Assembly (NCBI RefSeq): GCF_049243985.1
Contig: NC_135371.1
Span: 4,427,501-4,491,500, forward strand
Origin: Paroedura picta
Lineage: Eukaryota; Chordata; Lepidosauria; Squamata; Gekkonidae
Length of the DNA stretch: 64,000 nt
Reading direction: 5' to 3'
Notes under the pieces: generated by a model
Database searches by the model: none
What the model saw: only the letters and a program-made list of their open reading frames with translations
What the model was told of the DNA's origin: nothing
Shown here: positions 22,101 through 34,601 of the stretch, one piece after another
Layout of the letters: each line of letters opens with the position of its first letter
Position numbering within the stretch: the stretch's first letter is position 1
Program-made: the position numbers and the translations under genes

Positions 22101-23059
22101 GTGTAAAATCTTATTTCATTTAGCTTCATGCACCCCTCCTTGTCCTTTGAGTCCCCCAAATGATCTGATGTGCTTGGGAGAAGGGCTGGGGACCAAAGAA
22201 GAGTTCTGCTGGAAGAAATCCAAGGTCCAGTGACCCTTTCCTATAGGAGACACCTAGCTGTCATTGGGCTGGTCCAAAGTTCTTGACCCCCCTCCAGAAA
22301 TCAGGGGGGTCCTCTTTGGGATGTTTGGTTTTTGTGATGAGGCTTTTCTGCTCTTTTTCAGAAGATGAAAGCCCACTGCTGCCCCTTCTCACACCTGTCA
22401 CAGAACTCCCTGTATGTTATGATTCAGAAGAGAAGCCATTGATCAGCTTGGGGAGTGGAAAGAGTTTGTGTAATGGTAAAAAAGGTTATGTAGATTTTAC
22501 AAAGCATAATAGAATGAAGTTATTGACATACAAATATAAGTCTCGGCTCCTAGCACACCCAAGAATCTATGTAAGGGAAAAACCGTTTGAATGCGCAGAG
22601 TGTGGGAATAAATTTTCTAATGTTCGTACTCTTAAACGACATGTAAGAATTCACACAGGGGAGAGACCTTTTGAATGCTCACAGTGTGGAAAGAAATTCA
22701 GTAGGAGTTATGATCTTCAGCTACATGAAAGAATCCACACAGGGGAGAGACCTTTTGAATGCTTACAATGTGGAAAGAAATTCAGTAGGAAACATCATCT
22801 TAAGTTTCATGTAAGAATTCACACAGGGGAGAGGCCTTTTGAATGCTCACAGTGTGGAAAGAAATTCAGAAGGAGTTGTGATCTTCAGCTACATGAAAGA
22901 ATCCACACAGGGGAGAGACCTTTTGAATGCTCACAGTGTGGAAAGAAATTCATTAGGAGTTCTGATCTTCAGCTACACAAAAGAATCCACACAGGGGAGA
23001 GGCCTTTTGAATGCTCACAACGTGGAGAGAAATTTGGTCAACATAATCATCTTAATTAG
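19153..23059 (+). CDS. SCAN zinc-finger gene 3 (complete, 1+5 fingers)
   Basis: Coding exons 19153-19866, 20830-20950, 21689-22090 and 22362-23059 join in phases 0, 1, 1 to an open frame of 644 residues. The SCAN exon begins at 19068 after actgcag; the start ATG has G at -3 and +4. Residues about 50-150 are capsid-like ([19 protein letters not shown]) and about 153-238 are SCAN. Residues 239-278 include MDIKEEE, an IKEE SUMO-type motif. The third exon has a basic NLS-like stretch ([16 protein letters not shown]) and a lone finger (C391, C394, H407, H411). The last exon has five fingers from C490 with helix residues -1/2/3/6 of NRTR, RYDL, RHHF, RCDL and RSDL. The last finger (CSQRGEKF) has lost its second Cys and ends at a stop. 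Nuclear DNA binding and SCAN pairing are expected from the family; the target is unknown. Confidence 0.88.
20205..20460 (+). repeat. tRNA-derived SINE in intron 2 of gene 3 (shared by genes 3-6)
   Basis: agcatgggttggtggttaaa and the B-box-like ggtttgatccc are followed by the ttgctttgagactcc tail. Copies lie at 27165-27418, 34120-34392 and 41090-41362 in the same intron, so the insertion predates this subfamily's duplications. Confidence 0.7.
20531..20641 (+). repeat. (CCTT)n, (CT)n, (CA)n tract in gene 3
   Basis: A pure pyrimidine tetranucleotide run of about 80 bases grows out of the SINE tail, then a short CT and a CA run. The gene 4 copy (27487-27597) is the same length by eye. Confidence 0.92.
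21255..21410 (+). repeat. Old tRNA-SINE remnant in intron 3 (shared by genes 3-8)
   Basis: agttaaaagaacacggctgt, gggacctctgcctgtgcccc and ggtcggattcagcataaggg form the body of a common lizard SINE without its tRNA head. Genes 7 and 8 hold the same piece (49291, 57410), so it predates the split of the two subfamilies. Confidence 0.6.
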
Positions 23060-23379
23060 CATCAAAGAATCCACACAGGTGAGAAACCATTTTAATGCTC
23101 TAAATTTGGAAATAAATTCCATTGGTGGCACCCTTCTATATCATCAAAGAATGCACACAGGGGATGAACCTTTAGAATTCTCAGTGTCGAAAGAAATTCA
23201 GCAGCAGCATCAAAGAATCCACACAAGGGAGAGCAACTTCAACAGTATCAAATAAAATACACTTTGAATGCTCACAGTGTGGAAAGAGCTTCAAGTTGAA
23301 TGGAGATCTTCATTGGCATCAGAAAACCTGCACAGGTGATAAACCTTTTAAATGTTCAGAGTGTGAGAGGACCAGATGA
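23060..23379 (+). pseudogene. Decayed finger codons after the gene 3 stop
   Basis: Broken finger units follow the stop: [11 protein letters not shown] then a second stop, then pieces such as CSQCGKSF and KPFKCSECE near 23270-23370 in other frames. They are now 3' UTR. Gene 3 has a 2-base loss near 23183 relative to gene 4 (30141). Confidence 0.75.
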
Positions 23380-23789
23380 TGAAAATGGTGGGATTTGCCA
23401 AAATAGCTCTGCTTAACTCTTTGATTAGACTAGAGAAAAGAGTATAACTTCATCTACTATTTCTGTTTGGAAACCCTTTATAGACTTTTTGCAGGAAAGT
23501 GAAAAGTTAATGACCTCTGGCTTTGCGGAATAAGGGAAAAGAAGTCTATCAACGTTGATAATATAAATTAGACTATTTGAGATGCAATACAAAAAGGAAG
23601 AGTTTGTTTATTCATAACTCTGATAGTTTGTAATAACTTGAAAGCAAGCAGTTTTCACTAGAATGTTATTTTGAAACAAGTGTCAATGTTACTGAGGAAT
23701 TGACCTTCTTCTGTTTTATATTTTACACCTGTTTATTGCTTTTTCCTCTTGCTCTTGCTCTTCATCTTTTAAATCTTCTTAATCTTTTA

Positions 23790-23820
23790 AATAAAATATT
23801 TGCAATTCTGTGTGAATAAA
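23790..23820 (+). terminator. Paired poly(A) signals of gene 3
   Basis: AATAAA occurs at 23790-23795 and 23815-23820. Both are kept in sequence and spacing in gene 4, and a similar pair exists in genes 5-8. This gives a 3' UTR of about 0.75 kb. From 23885 to 24010 there is an antisense SINE piece (ctacccaaaggagtctcaaa), also found after every gene of the array. Confidence 0.6.
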
Positions 23821-24870
23821 GTACGGCATGCACACAACACCAGCGTGCTACAAAAGAAGTTGCAGTGTTGCTTTTTAGCCTCCCCCCCTCCCCCTGCATG
23901 GGACTACCCAAAGGAGTCTCAAAACGCCAACCATTGCCTTTCCTTTCTTCTCTCCATAACTGATACCCTGTGAGGTTAGTGGGGCTATATAGGAGACAGC
24001 GGCATCCGCCTCTGGTCCAGCTCATTAATAATAATATTTTACAAACCAATAATAAAAACATAAATAAAAGTATTGACATAAATGCCTAAAATTGAGACTT
24101 ACGGGGGCCAGTGCTGAAAACATCCCTATCAATATCCTATTCTTCTTTTACAATGAATTAAATGAATTTGAAGACAAGACAGACTCAAAATATAGACGCA
24201 TGCATTTCAAAGAGAAACTCCCCTCGCCCAAAGCACATTTGGGAGCCTCCTGTGGGTTCCCCCTCCCCTTTCAGGATGGATGAGATGCGCTAAGGTCGGC
24301 CGGCCGCTCTCTCGGGCTTTCCTGCTGGGGAGCCATGCGCTTTGCTTCATGCAGGACCAAAGACATTTCTATGCCTCAATAAATACCCCAACTGCTTAAT
24401 TCTAAATGCTCTTATAAATGATGCAGTTTACATATATTTTATTCAATCAGAAAAAAAGAGTTTTTATAGGAAAACTAGAAGATGACCTGCAATAGCATTC
24501 AGGAATTTCCAGCTATTTTATTGCCAGGAAACCCTGAAGTCCTCCCTCTCCTGGCCCCCCCCCCCCCCCCATCAGCAGAAAAGAGGGACTGGCGCCAAGA
24601 GGCCCGTGTTCCTCCATTGCCCCGGGGCAGCCTCCCTTTCCAACCAACCACAGAGCCAGCTCTGTGGACTGAGAGCCCAGGGCGCGCCTTGCAAGAGCCC
24701 CTTGGAGAGGAAGGGTCGGGTGCAGCCCCGTCCAGCCCCTTCCCGCTCCTGGAGTCACAGCAACTGCCAAGAACGGGCGCCTTCCCTTCGCTTTGCTTTT
24801 CTTTATGGGATTGGAAGGATGGGGGACCCTTAAAGGTAGGAGCCTTGGCTGGGACTCCAGCGGTCATCAA

Positions 24871-24988
24871 AGGGTTACGTGGGCCACAGAGTTCGGATTC
24901 CTAGACTGGAGGAGAAAGGGGTGGAGAATCCCTGGAGCCCGCCAGTTTCGCTTTCGGAAGAGCTGCAGGACTCTGGCTGCCGGGAAGG
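24871..24988 (+). promoter_or_regulatory. Gene 4 promoter core and noncoding exon 1
   Basis: AGGGTTAC at 24871 and TTCCTAGA at 24898-24905, donor GTGAGA at 24989. A C-rich run at 24550-24570 and a GC-rich 24590-24780 lie upstream. The exon is like gene 5's but has ctggactg where genes 3, 5 and 6 have accgg. Confidence 0.65.
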
Positions 24989-26109
24989 GTGAGAATCTGC
25001 AGGGGGGGGGGGAGGGGGGGTAGAAACCCCTGCAAGGGCGTCTCTCTGGGTCCCACGTGCAGAGGGTGCGTATGTCAGGCTGGAGGGTTCCTGGGTCTGG
25101 CCCCTTGAACTGGGGATGGGTTTGGAGAAAGGAGCAGGAGGGGACCCTTGAAGACAGCGCCTGAGATCAGGAAATTCCACATTTTAATCTCTGTATAAAA
25201 TATTTCCTTTTGTCTATCCTGGACCTATTGCCCACCAGTCTCATTTGGTGCTCTCAGAGTTCATGTATTTTGACAAAGGAAGAAAAAGTTGTTATTCTGT
25301 CTCTCCCATGTGTAACTTTAAACCCCTATCATGTCCCCCTTTGAGCATCCCTTTTCTAAACTTTAAAGTCTCGGGCTCTTTTGTCTTTTGATATAGGGAA
25401 GGGGCTCCAGCCCCCTCAGTCATTTAGGTCGCCTTACTCTGTACTTTTTCCAGTCCTTGCAATGACTTTTTGGAGATCTGGTGACCAGAACTGGGCCCAG
25501 TATTCCAAATGAGGTTGTACCATACATATACCATAGATGTATGCAGGGGCATTACAATATTAGCTTTTTTATTGATTTCCTAATAATCCCTGAAATAAAA
25601 TTTGCCTTTTTCTTTTGCATAGACGAGATCCCTGGCTCTCTTTTTTGACCTCCCCTCTCAAATCAACCAAAGGACTTGAATAGACTCCAAAGAAGGGGAG
25701 GCCTTGATTGCATTCCACAAGGGACAGACTTTGAAGTTGGCTTTTAAGTTCAGAAAATACAGAAACACCATAGCTCAATTACTATCCAGACTTAGGCAAA
25801 GAGAGAATGCTGAGTTTCAGCTCCTTGAAAGTGCCCCCTTCCCTCCCCCACTAGTTTCCTGCTTCATAATTTAAAAGCATATGCATATAAAGGCATACTG
25901 AGATCTCTTGGCATACGTTTCCGGAACATGGGAAGAAGAATAATGAGGGGGGGGGTCCATAAAACCAGAGGCTGAGGAACTAACTGTGTCTCTTCTGTCT
26001 TTCCTGTATGTGTCTTTACTGCAGGGAGAAGCTCAGAGTGAAAAAGGATAACAGATTCTAGATCTTCAGTTGTGAAGAACCAACTCTGAGTGATTATTCA
26101 AAGTTAGAG

Positions 26110-29100
26110 ATGGCAAAAGACACTCCCAGAGGCAACAAATTTGGGGAGGCAAGAAGAATAGCTCCTCACATCCTTCAGGATGGGAGTAGTAGAGAATTTC
26201 TGCAAGGGAGGCTTGGAGAAGCCAAGAATCAGCCAGCTGGGGATGGTTCCCTTTCTCTCACTCAGTGGGAGACCCAGTGGCAGGAGTACCTCAGGATGGT
26301 GGAAAAGCCTCACTTTCCATGGGGATTTCCCCCCTTGCCTGAGAAACCTTCTCCCTGGGAAGATGCTAAAATGTTTCTGGCCTCCTTTGAGCAAGTGGCC
26401 GAAGCCTGTCGGTGGCCCCAGGAAGAGTGGGTGACCCGACTCCTGCCAGCCCTCAGTGGAGAAGCCAAGTGGCCCTTTAACAGCCTGGATGTCCCAGACA
26501 GAGAGGATTATGGGAAAGTGAAAGCAGCCATCTTGCGAGGGGATGCCCTGATCCGGGAGAAGCAGCGTGAAGAATTCCGGCGTTTCTGCTACCAGGAGGC
26601 TGAGGGTCCCCGGGATGCCTACAGCCAACTGAGGGAAATGTGCCATGGGTGGCTGAGGGTGGAGAATCACAGCAAGGAGCAGATCCTGGAGCTCTTGATC
26701 CTGGAGCAACTGCTGAACGTGCTTCCCCTGGAGATCCAGAGCTGCGTGAGGGAGAGCGGCCCCCAGAGCTGCTCCCAGGCGGTGGCCCTGGCTGAGGAGC
26801 TCCTCTTGAGGCTGGAAAAGGAGGTGAGGTCCGTCTGCTCTGTGGGCACTGAGTGTGGGAGGGCCTGAGGTGGAGCTGTGGCTGAGACCTTTGTCCATAT
26901 TGGGGTGGGGGGAGGCAGAAGGGGAGTGAAAGGGCATGATGGGAAGGTCAGTTGCTTCATTCCCCTGGGAGTGGAATCCAGAGTTTTGAGATTGGGGAGT
27001 GGGAACCAGAATATGGGCCAGTGTTGAGGTAGCCCCTCCCCCGGATCAAGTGGGTCTTGTGGTTCTGAGAGCTCAAGCTTGTTGCCCTCTGCTGCCATCT
27101 CTGCAGGTGACAGGGTGGTCTGGGGAGTCCTGAAGACCTCCTCCCATCTCCCTCCTGGTGTAGTTGTGAGAGCTTGCATGGGTTGGCGGTTAAACAGCAG
27201 TGGACTCTAACATGGAGGACCAGGTTTGATCCCCCACTCCTCCACATACAACCAGCTGTGTGACCTTGGGTTGTTCCAAGAACAATTATCTCAGAGCTTT
27301 CTCAGTTCCACCTAACTACCTCACGGGGTATATGTTGTGAAGAGGGGAAAGGGAAGGTGTTTGTAAGTTGCTTTGAGACTCCCCCAGGTAGTGAAAAGCA
27401 GGGTACAAAAATCAGCTCTTGGTGGCTGCCGTAATGTCTTGGGCCTTCTTGGTGGTGGGTTTTCTTTCCTTTTGTTTCCTTTTGTTTCCCTTCCTTCCTT
27501 CCTTCCTTCCTTCCTTCCTTCCTTCCTTCCTTCCTTCCTTCCTTCCTTCCTTCCTTCCTTCCTTCCTCTCTCTCTCCCTCTCACACACACACACACACCT
27601 TCTTTCCTTTTTTGTTATATTTTATTATGCCACCCTCTGAAAAAGCTCTGCCCTGCTTTCTCCATGTTATGTACCAATGAACCATCTAAGCTCAGTGTGG
27701 AGGAAAGAAACCTACTCTGTTTGCCCCCACACACACACACACACTTATCACTCTGCTCTGAAAGGGTCCCTCTCTTTTGCTGCAGGTTCCTTTGGAGGAG
27801 GCCGCTGGGAGCATGTCTGAGGCCAGTCAGGATCCATCTGTGACTGAGTGGAGGCATCTCTTGATGGACATCAAAGAAGAGGAGGCCAGAGATTGCAGCT
27901 TGCTGGGTAATTAGGGAGGGCGGCCTTCAAGGGCCTGAGACTGGAATCATTCTTGGGCTGAGTCCGAAAGATTCTCTCGCTTCAAGAGCTACTGATCCCA
28001 ATCCTTAGATTCTCCAGAGGATTTGATTTAATTGGGAGAGGGGCCGGTGAATTAAGGGAGAACCTCTTGTATGAAGTCCCATCATCTTTTCCCTACTGGG
28101 GTTATGTAAGACCCCTTTGGGCCTTCCCAGTTTTTTGCCCTCTCTTGTCTCCAGAAATCAAGGGCTGAATATCAATGCAAGCTTCATGTTGCACCTTTCA
28201 CAAAACTCTCTGGACTTTATGACGTCCCCAGTTAAAAGAACACGGCTGTAGGTAATGGGAGGGACCTCTGCCTGTGCCCCTGGAGAGATGCTGCCAGTCG
28301 GAACAGACAATACTGACCCTGAAAGTCCAAGGGTCGGATTCAGCATAAGGGAGATTTATTTGTGTTCATGGACACTGCAAGTCACATAGGGAGTGGTGGG
28401 GAACAAATCTTAAACCCCTTTTCCACATAAGCAGTACACAATGGGGTGCTTTTTTTTGGGGGGGTGAGGTGAGCCAAAAGATAAAAAGGACCCATTGATG
28501 GGCCAGGCCAGGCTGAAGGTGAGGTCAACTCCCACCTTTGGGGATGAAGGAGGCTGTGAGGTGGGAATAAAGATACAGACCAGGAGAAAGGAGAGATTGG
28601 TCTGAGTTTCTGGCGGGACTGCTCATGGGACCTCTCTTCATTCTAGCCAGAGAATTCCAGGGGTCATCATTGGAAAATGCTGAGGAGGAAATGTCTAAAG
28701 GAAGCTCTGGGGATCCAGGTGGAATGAAGAGGAAGGAGGGAACCAACACCCCCGAGAAGAGGGATAAACGTATCGCTTCCCAAGGAGGAGGACGCTGCCA
28801 GGAAATCCCAGCCCAAGAAGAAAGTCCTTCCCAAAACAGAAATAATGAAGACCTTAGTTCTAAAAAGGGAATCCACGGCAAGGACAAAGAAAACATACGT
28901 TTGTCTTTTGGAGAGACTTGTATTCAGAGAAGGAGTCTTGTTCTCCAGGAACAAATTCATTCCGGAGAGAAACCGTATCGTTGCTTGGAGTGTGGAAAGC
29001 GCTTCAGTCGTCAAGCTGCTCTTACTTCGCATCAAAGAATTCACTCAGGTGAGAAGCTGTGTAAAATCTTATTTCATTTAGCTTCATGCACCCCTCCTTG

Positions 29101-30016
29101 TCCTTTGAGTCCCCCAAATGATCTGATGTGCTTGGGAGAAGGGCTGGGGACCAAAGAAGAGGTCTGCTGGAAGAAATCCAAGGGCCAGTGACCCTTTCCT
29201 ATAGGGGACACCTAGCTGTCATTGGGCTGGTCCAAGTTCTTAACCCCCCTCCAGAAATCAGGGGGGTCCTCTTTGGGATGTTTGGTTTTTGTGATGAGGC
29301 TTTTCTGCTCTTTTTCAGAAGATGAAAGCCCACTGCTGCCCCTTCTCACACCTGTCACAGAACTCCCTGTATGTTATGATTCAGAAGAGAAGCCATTGAT
29401 CAGCTTGGGGAGTGGAAAGAGTTTGTGTAATGGTAAAAAATGTTATGTAGATTTTACAAAGCATAATAGAATGAAGTTATTGACATACAAATATAAGTCT
29501 CGGCTCCTAGCACACCCAAGAATCTATGTAAGGGAAAAACCTTTTGAATGCGCAGAGTGTGGGAATAAATTTTCTAATGTTCGTACTCTTCAACGACATG
29601 TAAGAATTCACACAGGGGAGAGACCTTTTGAATGCTCACAGTGTGGAAAGAAATTCAGTAGGAGTTATCATCTTCAGCTACATGAAAGAATCCACACAGG
29701 GGAGAGACCTTTTGAATGCTTACAATGTGGAAAGAAATTCAGTAGGAAACATCATCTTAAGTTTCATATAAGAATTCACACAGGGGAGAGGCCTTTTGAA
29801 TGCTCACAGTGTGGAAAGAAATTCAGAAGGAGTTGTGATCTTCAGCTACATGAAAGAATCCACACAGGGGAGAGACCTTTTGAATGCTCACAGTGTGGAA
29901 AGAAATTCATTAGGAGTTCTGATCTTCAGCTACACAAAAGAATCCACACAGGGGAGAGGCCTTTTGAATGCTCACAACGTGGAGAGAAATTTGGTCAACA
30001 TAATCATCTTAATTAG
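26110..30016 (+). CDS. SCAN zinc-finger gene 4 (complete, 1+5 fingers), near-twin of gene 3
   Basis: Exons 26110-26823, 27786-27906, 28647-29048 and 29319-30016 give 644 residues, with exon lengths identical to gene 3. Within the spliced SCAN exon I count only four residue differences from gene 3 (LL/LI in DAL-REKQ, G/D and R/Q in PRGAYSR, V/I in LLVLEQ, S/G in RESSPQ counted with the V/I change as the fourth and fifth if all are scored). In the array one helix residue differs: finger 2 is SRSYHLQLH here and SRSYDLQLH in gene 3, a change at helix position 3, which usually contacts DNA. The same decayed last finger (CSQRGEKF) and stop are present. Function is expected as for gene 3, with a slightly altered target. 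Exon 2 ends at the weak donor GTAATT, as in gene 3. Confidence 0.88.
27487..27597 (+). repeat. (CCTT)n, (CT)n, (CA)n tract in gene 4
   Basis: It matches the gene 3 tract in order and apparent length, unlike genes 5 and 6. This supports a very recent 3/4 duplication. Confidence 0.9.
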
Positions 30017-30338
30017 CATCAAAGAATCCACACAGGTGAGAAACCATTTTAATGCTCTAAATTTGGAAATAAATTCCATTGGTGGCACCCTTCTATATCA
30101 TCAAAGAATGCACACAGGGGATGAACCTTTAGAATTCTCAGAGTGTCGAAAGAAATTCAGCAGCAGCATCAAAGAATCCACACAAGGGAGAGCAACTTCA
30201 ACAGTATCAAATAAAATACACTTTGAATGCTCACAGTGTGGAAAGAGCTTCAATTTGAATGGAGATCTTCATTGGCATCAGAAAACCTGCACAGGTGATA
30301 AACCTTTTAAATGTTCAGAGTGTGAGAGGACCAGATGA
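30017..30338 (+). pseudogene. Decayed finger codons after the gene 4 stop
   Basis: Same relic fingers as in gene 3, ending [12 protein letters not shown] and a stop at 30338 in one of the shifted frames. Confidence 0.75.
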
Positions 30339-30748
30339 TGAAAATGGTGGGATTTGCCAAAATAGCTCTGCTTAACTCTTTGATTAGACTAGAGAAAAGA
30401 GTATAACTTCATCTACTATTTCTGTTTGGAAACCCTTTATAGACTTTTTGCAGGAAAGTGAAAAGTTAATGACCTCTGGCTTTGCGGAATAAGGGAAAAG
30501 AAGTCTATCAACGTTGATAATATAAATTAGACTATTTGAGATGCAATACAAAAAGGAAGAGTTTGTTTATTCATAACTCTGATAGTTTGTAATAACTTGA
30601 AAGCAAGCAGTTTTCACTAGAATGTTATTTTGAAACAAGTGTCAATGTTACTGAGGAATTGACCTTCTTCTGTTTTATATTTTACACCTGTTTATTGCTT
30701 TTTCCTCTTGCTCTTGCTCTTCATCTTTTAAATCTTCTTAATCTTTTA

Positions 30749-30779
30749 AATAAAATATTTGCAATTCTGTGTGAATAAA
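30749..30779 (+). terminator. Paired poly(A) signals of gene 4
   Basis: AATAAA at 30749-30754 and 30774-30779. The flanking sequence matches gene 3. Confidence 0.6.
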
Positions 30780-31828
30780 GTACGGCATGCACACAACACC
30801 AGCGTGCTACAAAAGAAGTTGCAGTGTTGCTTTTTAGCCTCCCCCCCTCCCCCTGCATGGGACTACCCAAAGGAGTCTCAAAACGCCAACCATTGCCTTT
30901 CCTTTCTTCTCTCCATAACTGATACCCTGTGAGGTTAGTGGGGCTATATAGGAGACAGCGGCATCCGCCTCTGGTCCAGCTCATTAATAATAATATTTTA
31001 CAAACCAATAATAAAAACATAAATAAAAGTATTGACATAAATGCCTAAAATTGAGACTTACGGGGGCCAGTGCTGAAAACATCCCTATCAATATCCTATT
31101 CTTCTTTTACAATGAATTAAATGAATTTGAAGACAAGACAGACTCAAAATATAGACGCATGCATTTCAAAGAGAAACTCCCCTCGCCCAAAGCACATTTG
31201 GGAGCCTCCTGTGGGTTCCCCCTCCCCTTTCAGGATGGATGAGATGCGCTAAGGTCGGCCGGCCGCTCTCTCTGGCTTTCCTGCTGGGGAGCCATGCGCT
31301 TTGCTTCATGCAGGACCAAAGACATTTCTATGCCTCAATAAATACCCCAACTGCTTAATTCTAAATGCTCTTATAAATGATGCAGTTTACATATATTTTA
31401 TTCAATCAGAAAAAAAGAGTTTTTATAGGAAAACTAGAAGATGACCTGCAATAGCATTCAGGAATTTCCAGCTATTTTATTGCCAGGAAACCCTGAAGTC
31501 CTCCCTCTCCTGGCCCCCCCCCCCCCCATCAGCAGAAAAGAGGGACTGGCGCCAAGAGGCCCGTGTTCCTCCATTGCCCCGGGGCAGCCTCCCTTTCCAA
31601 CCAACCACAGAGCCAGCTCTGTGGACTGAGAGCCCAGGGCGCGCCTTGCAAGAGCCCCCTGGAGGGGAAGGGTCGGGTGCAGCCCCGTCCAGCCCCTTCC
31701 CGCTCCTGGAGTCACAGGCGCTGCCAAGAACGGGCGCCTTCCCCTCGCTTTCCTTTTCTTTATGGGATTGGAAGGATGGGGGGTCCTTGAAGGTAGGAGA
31801 CCTGGTCTGGGACTCCAGCGGTCAACAA

Positions 31829-31946
31829 AGGGTTACGTGGGCCACAGAGTTGGGATTCCTAGACCGGAGGAGAAAGGGGTGGAGAATCCCTGGAGCCCGC
31901 CAGTTTCGCTTTCGGAAGAGCTGCAGGACTCTGGCTGCCGGGAAGG
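31829..31946 (+). promoter_or_regulatory. Gene 5 promoter core and noncoding exon 1
   Basis: AGGGTTAC at 31829, TTCCTAGA at 31856-31863, donor GTGAGA at 31947. Gene 5 and gene 6 share gtcaacaaag here, while genes 3 and 4 have gtcatcaaag. Confidence 0.65.
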
Positions 31947-33053
31947 GTGAGAATCTGCAGGGGTGGGGGGGTAGAAACCCCTGCAAGGGCGTCTCTCTGG
32001 GTCCCACGTGCGGAGGGTGCGTATGTCAGGCTTGGGGGTCCCTGGGTCTGGCCCCTTGAACTGGGGATGAGTTTGCAGAAAGGAGCAGGAGGGGACCCTT
32101 GAAGACAGCGCCTGGGATCAGGAAATTCCACATTTTAATCTCTGTATAAAATATTTCCTTTTGACTTATCTTGGACCTATTGCCCACCAGTCTCATTTGG
32201 TGCTCTCAGAGTTCTTGTATTTTGACAAAGGAAGAAAAAGTTGTTATTCTGTCTCTCCCATGTGTAACTTTAAACCCCTATCATGTCCCCCTTTCAGCAT
32301 CCCTTTTCTGAACTTTAAAGTCTCGGGCTCTTTTGCCTTTTGATATAGGGAAGGGGCTCCAGCCCCCTGAGTCATTTAGTGTACAGAGTACACTCCTCTG
32401 TACTTTTTCCAGTCCTTGCAATGTCTTTTTGGAGATCCGGTGACCAGAACTGGGCACAGTATTCCAAATGAGGTTGTACCATAAATCTACCATAGATGTA
32501 TACAGGGGCATTACAATATTAGCTGTTTTATTGTTTTCCCAATAATCCCTAAAATAAAAATTGCCTTTTTCTTTTGCATAGAAGAGATCCCTGGATCTCT
32601 TTTTTGGCCTCCCCTCTCAAATCAACCAAAGGACTTGGACATACTCCAGAAAAGGTGGTGGCCTTCATTGCATTCACAAGGGACAGACTTTGAAGATGGC
32701 CTTTAAGTTCAGAAAATGCAGAAACACCATAGCTCAATTACTATCCAGACAGGCAAAGAGAGAATGCTGAGTTTCAGCTCTTGAAAGTGCCCCCTTCCCT
32801 CCTCCACTAGTTTCCTGCTTCATAATTTAAAAGAATATGCATATAAAGGCATACTGAGATCTCTTGGCATATGTTTTTTTGAATATGGGAAGAATAATAA
32901 TGGGAGGGGTGTCCATAAAACCAGAGGCTGAGGAACTAACTGTGTCTCTTCTGTCTTTCCTGTATGTGTCTACTGCAGGGAGACGCTCAGAGTGAAAAAG
33001 GATAACAGATTCTAGATCTTCAGTTGAGAAGAACCAACTCTGAGTGATTAGAG

Positions 33054-34570
33054 ATGGCGAAAGACACTCCCAGAAGCCACAAATTCGGGGAACTATCGGA
33101 GGCAAGAAAAATAGCTCCTCACATCCTTCAGGATGGGAGTAGTAGAAAATTTCTGCAAGGGAGGCTTGGAGAAGCCAAGAATCAGCCAGCTGGGGATGGT
33201 TCCCCTTCTCTCACTCAGTGGGAGACCCAGTGGCAGGAGTACCTCAGGATGGTGGAAAAGCCTCACTTTCCATGGGGATTCCCCCGCTTGCCTAAGAAAC
33301 CTTCTCCCTGGGAAGATGCTAAAACGTTTCTGGCCTCCTTTGAGCAAGTGGCCGAAGCCTGTGAGTGGCCCCAGGAAGAGTGGGTGACCCGACTCCTGCC
33401 AGCCCTCAGCGGAGAAGCCAAGTGGGCCTTTAACAGCTTGGATGTCCCAGACAGGGAGGATTATGGGAAAGTGAAAGCAGCCATCTTGCGAGGAGATGCC
33501 CTGATCCGGGAGAAGCAGCGTGAAGAGTTCCGATGTTTCTGCTACCAGGAGGCTGAGGGTCCCCGGGGTGCCTACAGCCGACTGAGGGAAATGTGCCATG
33601 GGTGGCTGAGGGTGGAGAATCACAGCAAGGAGCAGATCCTGGAGCTCCTCGTCTTGGAGCAACTGCTGAACGTCCTTCCCCTGGAGATCCAGAGCCGGGT
33701 GAGGGAGAGCGGCCCCCAGAGCTGCTCCCAGGCAGTGGCCCTGGCTGAGGAGCTCCTCTTGAGGCTGGAGAAGCAGGTGAGGTCCGTCTGCTGTGTGGGC
33801 CCTGAGTGTGGGAGGGCCTGAGGTGGAGCTGTGGCTGAGACCTTTGTCCATATTGGGGTGGGGGGAGGCAGAAGGGGAGTGCGAGGGCATGATGGAAAGG
33901 TCAGTTGCTTCATTCCCCTGGGAGTGGAATCCAGAGTTTTGAGATTGGGGAGTGGGAACGAGTAGATGGGCCAGTGTTGAGGTAGCCCCTCCCCTGGATC
34001 AAGTGGGTCTTGTGGTTCTGAGAGCTCAAGCTTCTTGCCCTCTGCTGCCATCTCTGCAGGTGACAGGGTGGTCTGGGGAGTCCTGAAGACCTCCTCCCAT
34101 CTCCATCCTGATGTTGTTGTGAGAGCTTGCATGGGTTGGTGGTTAAACAGCAGTGGACTCTAACATGGAGGACCAGGTTTGATCCCCCACTCCTCCACAT
34201 ACAACCAGCTGCGTGACCTTGGGTTATTCCAGTTATCTGAGAGCTGTACTCGCAGAACAATTCTCTCAGAGCTCTCTCAGCTCCACCTAACTACCTCACG
34301 GGGTATATGTTGTGAAGAGGGAAAAGCGAAGGTGTTTGTAAGTTGCTTTGAGACTCCCTTGGGTAGTGAAAGGCAGGGTACAAAAATCAGCTCTTGGTGG
34401 CTGCCGTAATGTCTACAGCCTTCTTGGTGGTGGGTTTCCTTTCCCTTTCCCTTTCCCTTTCCCTTTCCCTTTCCCTTTCCCTTTCTTTCCTTTCCTTTCT
34501 CCCTCCTTCCTTCCTTCCTTCCTTCCTTCCTTCCTTCCTTCCTTCCTTCCTTCCTTCCTTCCTTCCTTCC

Positions 34571-34601
<31 letters not shown>

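Noticed and set aside
22091-22233. A true coding extension after the lone finger in genes 3-6
   Set aside because: The frame runs about 48 codons past the donor in all four copies, but these copies are too recent for this to show constraint, and genes 7 and 8 do not share the sequence or the stop.
22839-23255. Shifted-frame finger ORFs (MNAHSVERN type)
   Set aside because: They are shadows of the finger repeats in another frame and lack Cys/His spacing.
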